From positions 1 through 6,353 of the forward strand of contig JAISCJ010000070.1 in assembly GCA_031265645.1 (NCBI GenBank): a DNA stretch of 6,353 nucleotides. The letters run 5' to 3'. Position numbers and translations under genes: made by a program. Positions within the stretch are counted from its first letter, which is position 1. Each line of letters starts with the position of its first letter. The stretch comes from Holosporales bacterium. Its GTDB lineage: Bacteria > Pseudomonadota > Alphaproteobacteria > BNTO01. Below the pieces are notes generated by a model. The model was not told the origin of the DNA and did no database searches. It saw nothing but the letters and a program-made list of their open reading frames with translations. Positions 6,219 to 6,353 of this stretch are shown piece by piece.

Positions 6219-6353
6219 ATGGCAAGTAGAGATAACTATCAAGCAAAGTATTATAATGAATTTGGTCTTTTGTATGTGAAGTGGCATTTTATGAAGATAT
6301 CAAAGAAAGTTCATGGTTCAAAATATTTAATGAAAAGTAAGGAGTACTTATTA
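6219..6353 (+). CDS. Partial gene of unknown function running off the window (first 45 codons)
   Basis: From ATG 6219 the frame stays open for 45 codons to the end of the window. It is preceded by AAGG (6205-6208) and a consensus -10 (6177-6182). The visible part is polar and rich in Lys and Tyr (M-A-S-R-D-N-Y at the start, then repeated K, Y and H) and has no signal peptide, so a cytoplasmic protein is more likely than an exported one. No domain can be recognised from this length. The upstream promoter-like elements make it more credible than an equally long chance frame. Confidence 0.45.
   Translation, partial: MASRDNYQAKYYNEFGLLYVKWHFMKISKKVHGSKYLMKSKEYLL

Overview
The window is AT-rich bacterial DNA with compact coding, N-terminal export signals on the two best-supported genes and a decayed insertion-sequence gene. 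No rRNA, tRNA, CRISPR array or housekeeping gene is present to fix the taxonomy. Sec-type signal peptides, recognisable AAGG-type ribosome binding sites and an ISAs1/H-repeat type transposase remnant point to a bacterium. A host-associated Gram-negative lineage with a decaying genome would fit, but that is a guess.

Layout. Positions 1-88 hold only the 3' flank of the first gene. A 189-residue gene of unknown function lies on the minus strand (89-658) and encodes a small exported, helical, basic protein. A 156-bp AT-rich spacer (659-814) separates it from a divergently transcribed giant gene on the plus strand (815-5470). This gene encodes a 1551-residue protein of no family I recognise, with a signal peptide and a long, almost wholly helical body. 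The body carries a degenerate recurring motif, roughly P-x-[TS]-[IL]-x-G-x-[LIV]-N-x-[MIV]-[IV], seen about a dozen times and often in pairs 35-41 residues apart. A 24-codon reading frame (5470-5544) overlaps its stop codon in a TAATG junction.

From 5590 to 5931 on the minus strand lies the C-terminal quarter of an ISAs1-family (E. coli H-repeat/YhhI-like) transposase. It retains the Y-Y-I and I-R-x-H-W-x-V-E-N-K-L-H core but lacks the rest of the gene. Positions 5932-6218 have no convincing gene. They contain a small palindrome, a weak terminator-like hairpin and a palindromic consensus -10 element (TATAATTAATTATA). The -10 element probably serves a plus-strand gene that starts at 6219 and runs off the window.

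Functional reading. The two main genes look like a divergently expressed pair of exported proteins next to a transposon scar. This layout is typical of fast-evolving accessory or surface/effector loci, but no function can be assigned from sequence alone. The main candidate for something undescribed is the giant repeat-bearing secreted protein.
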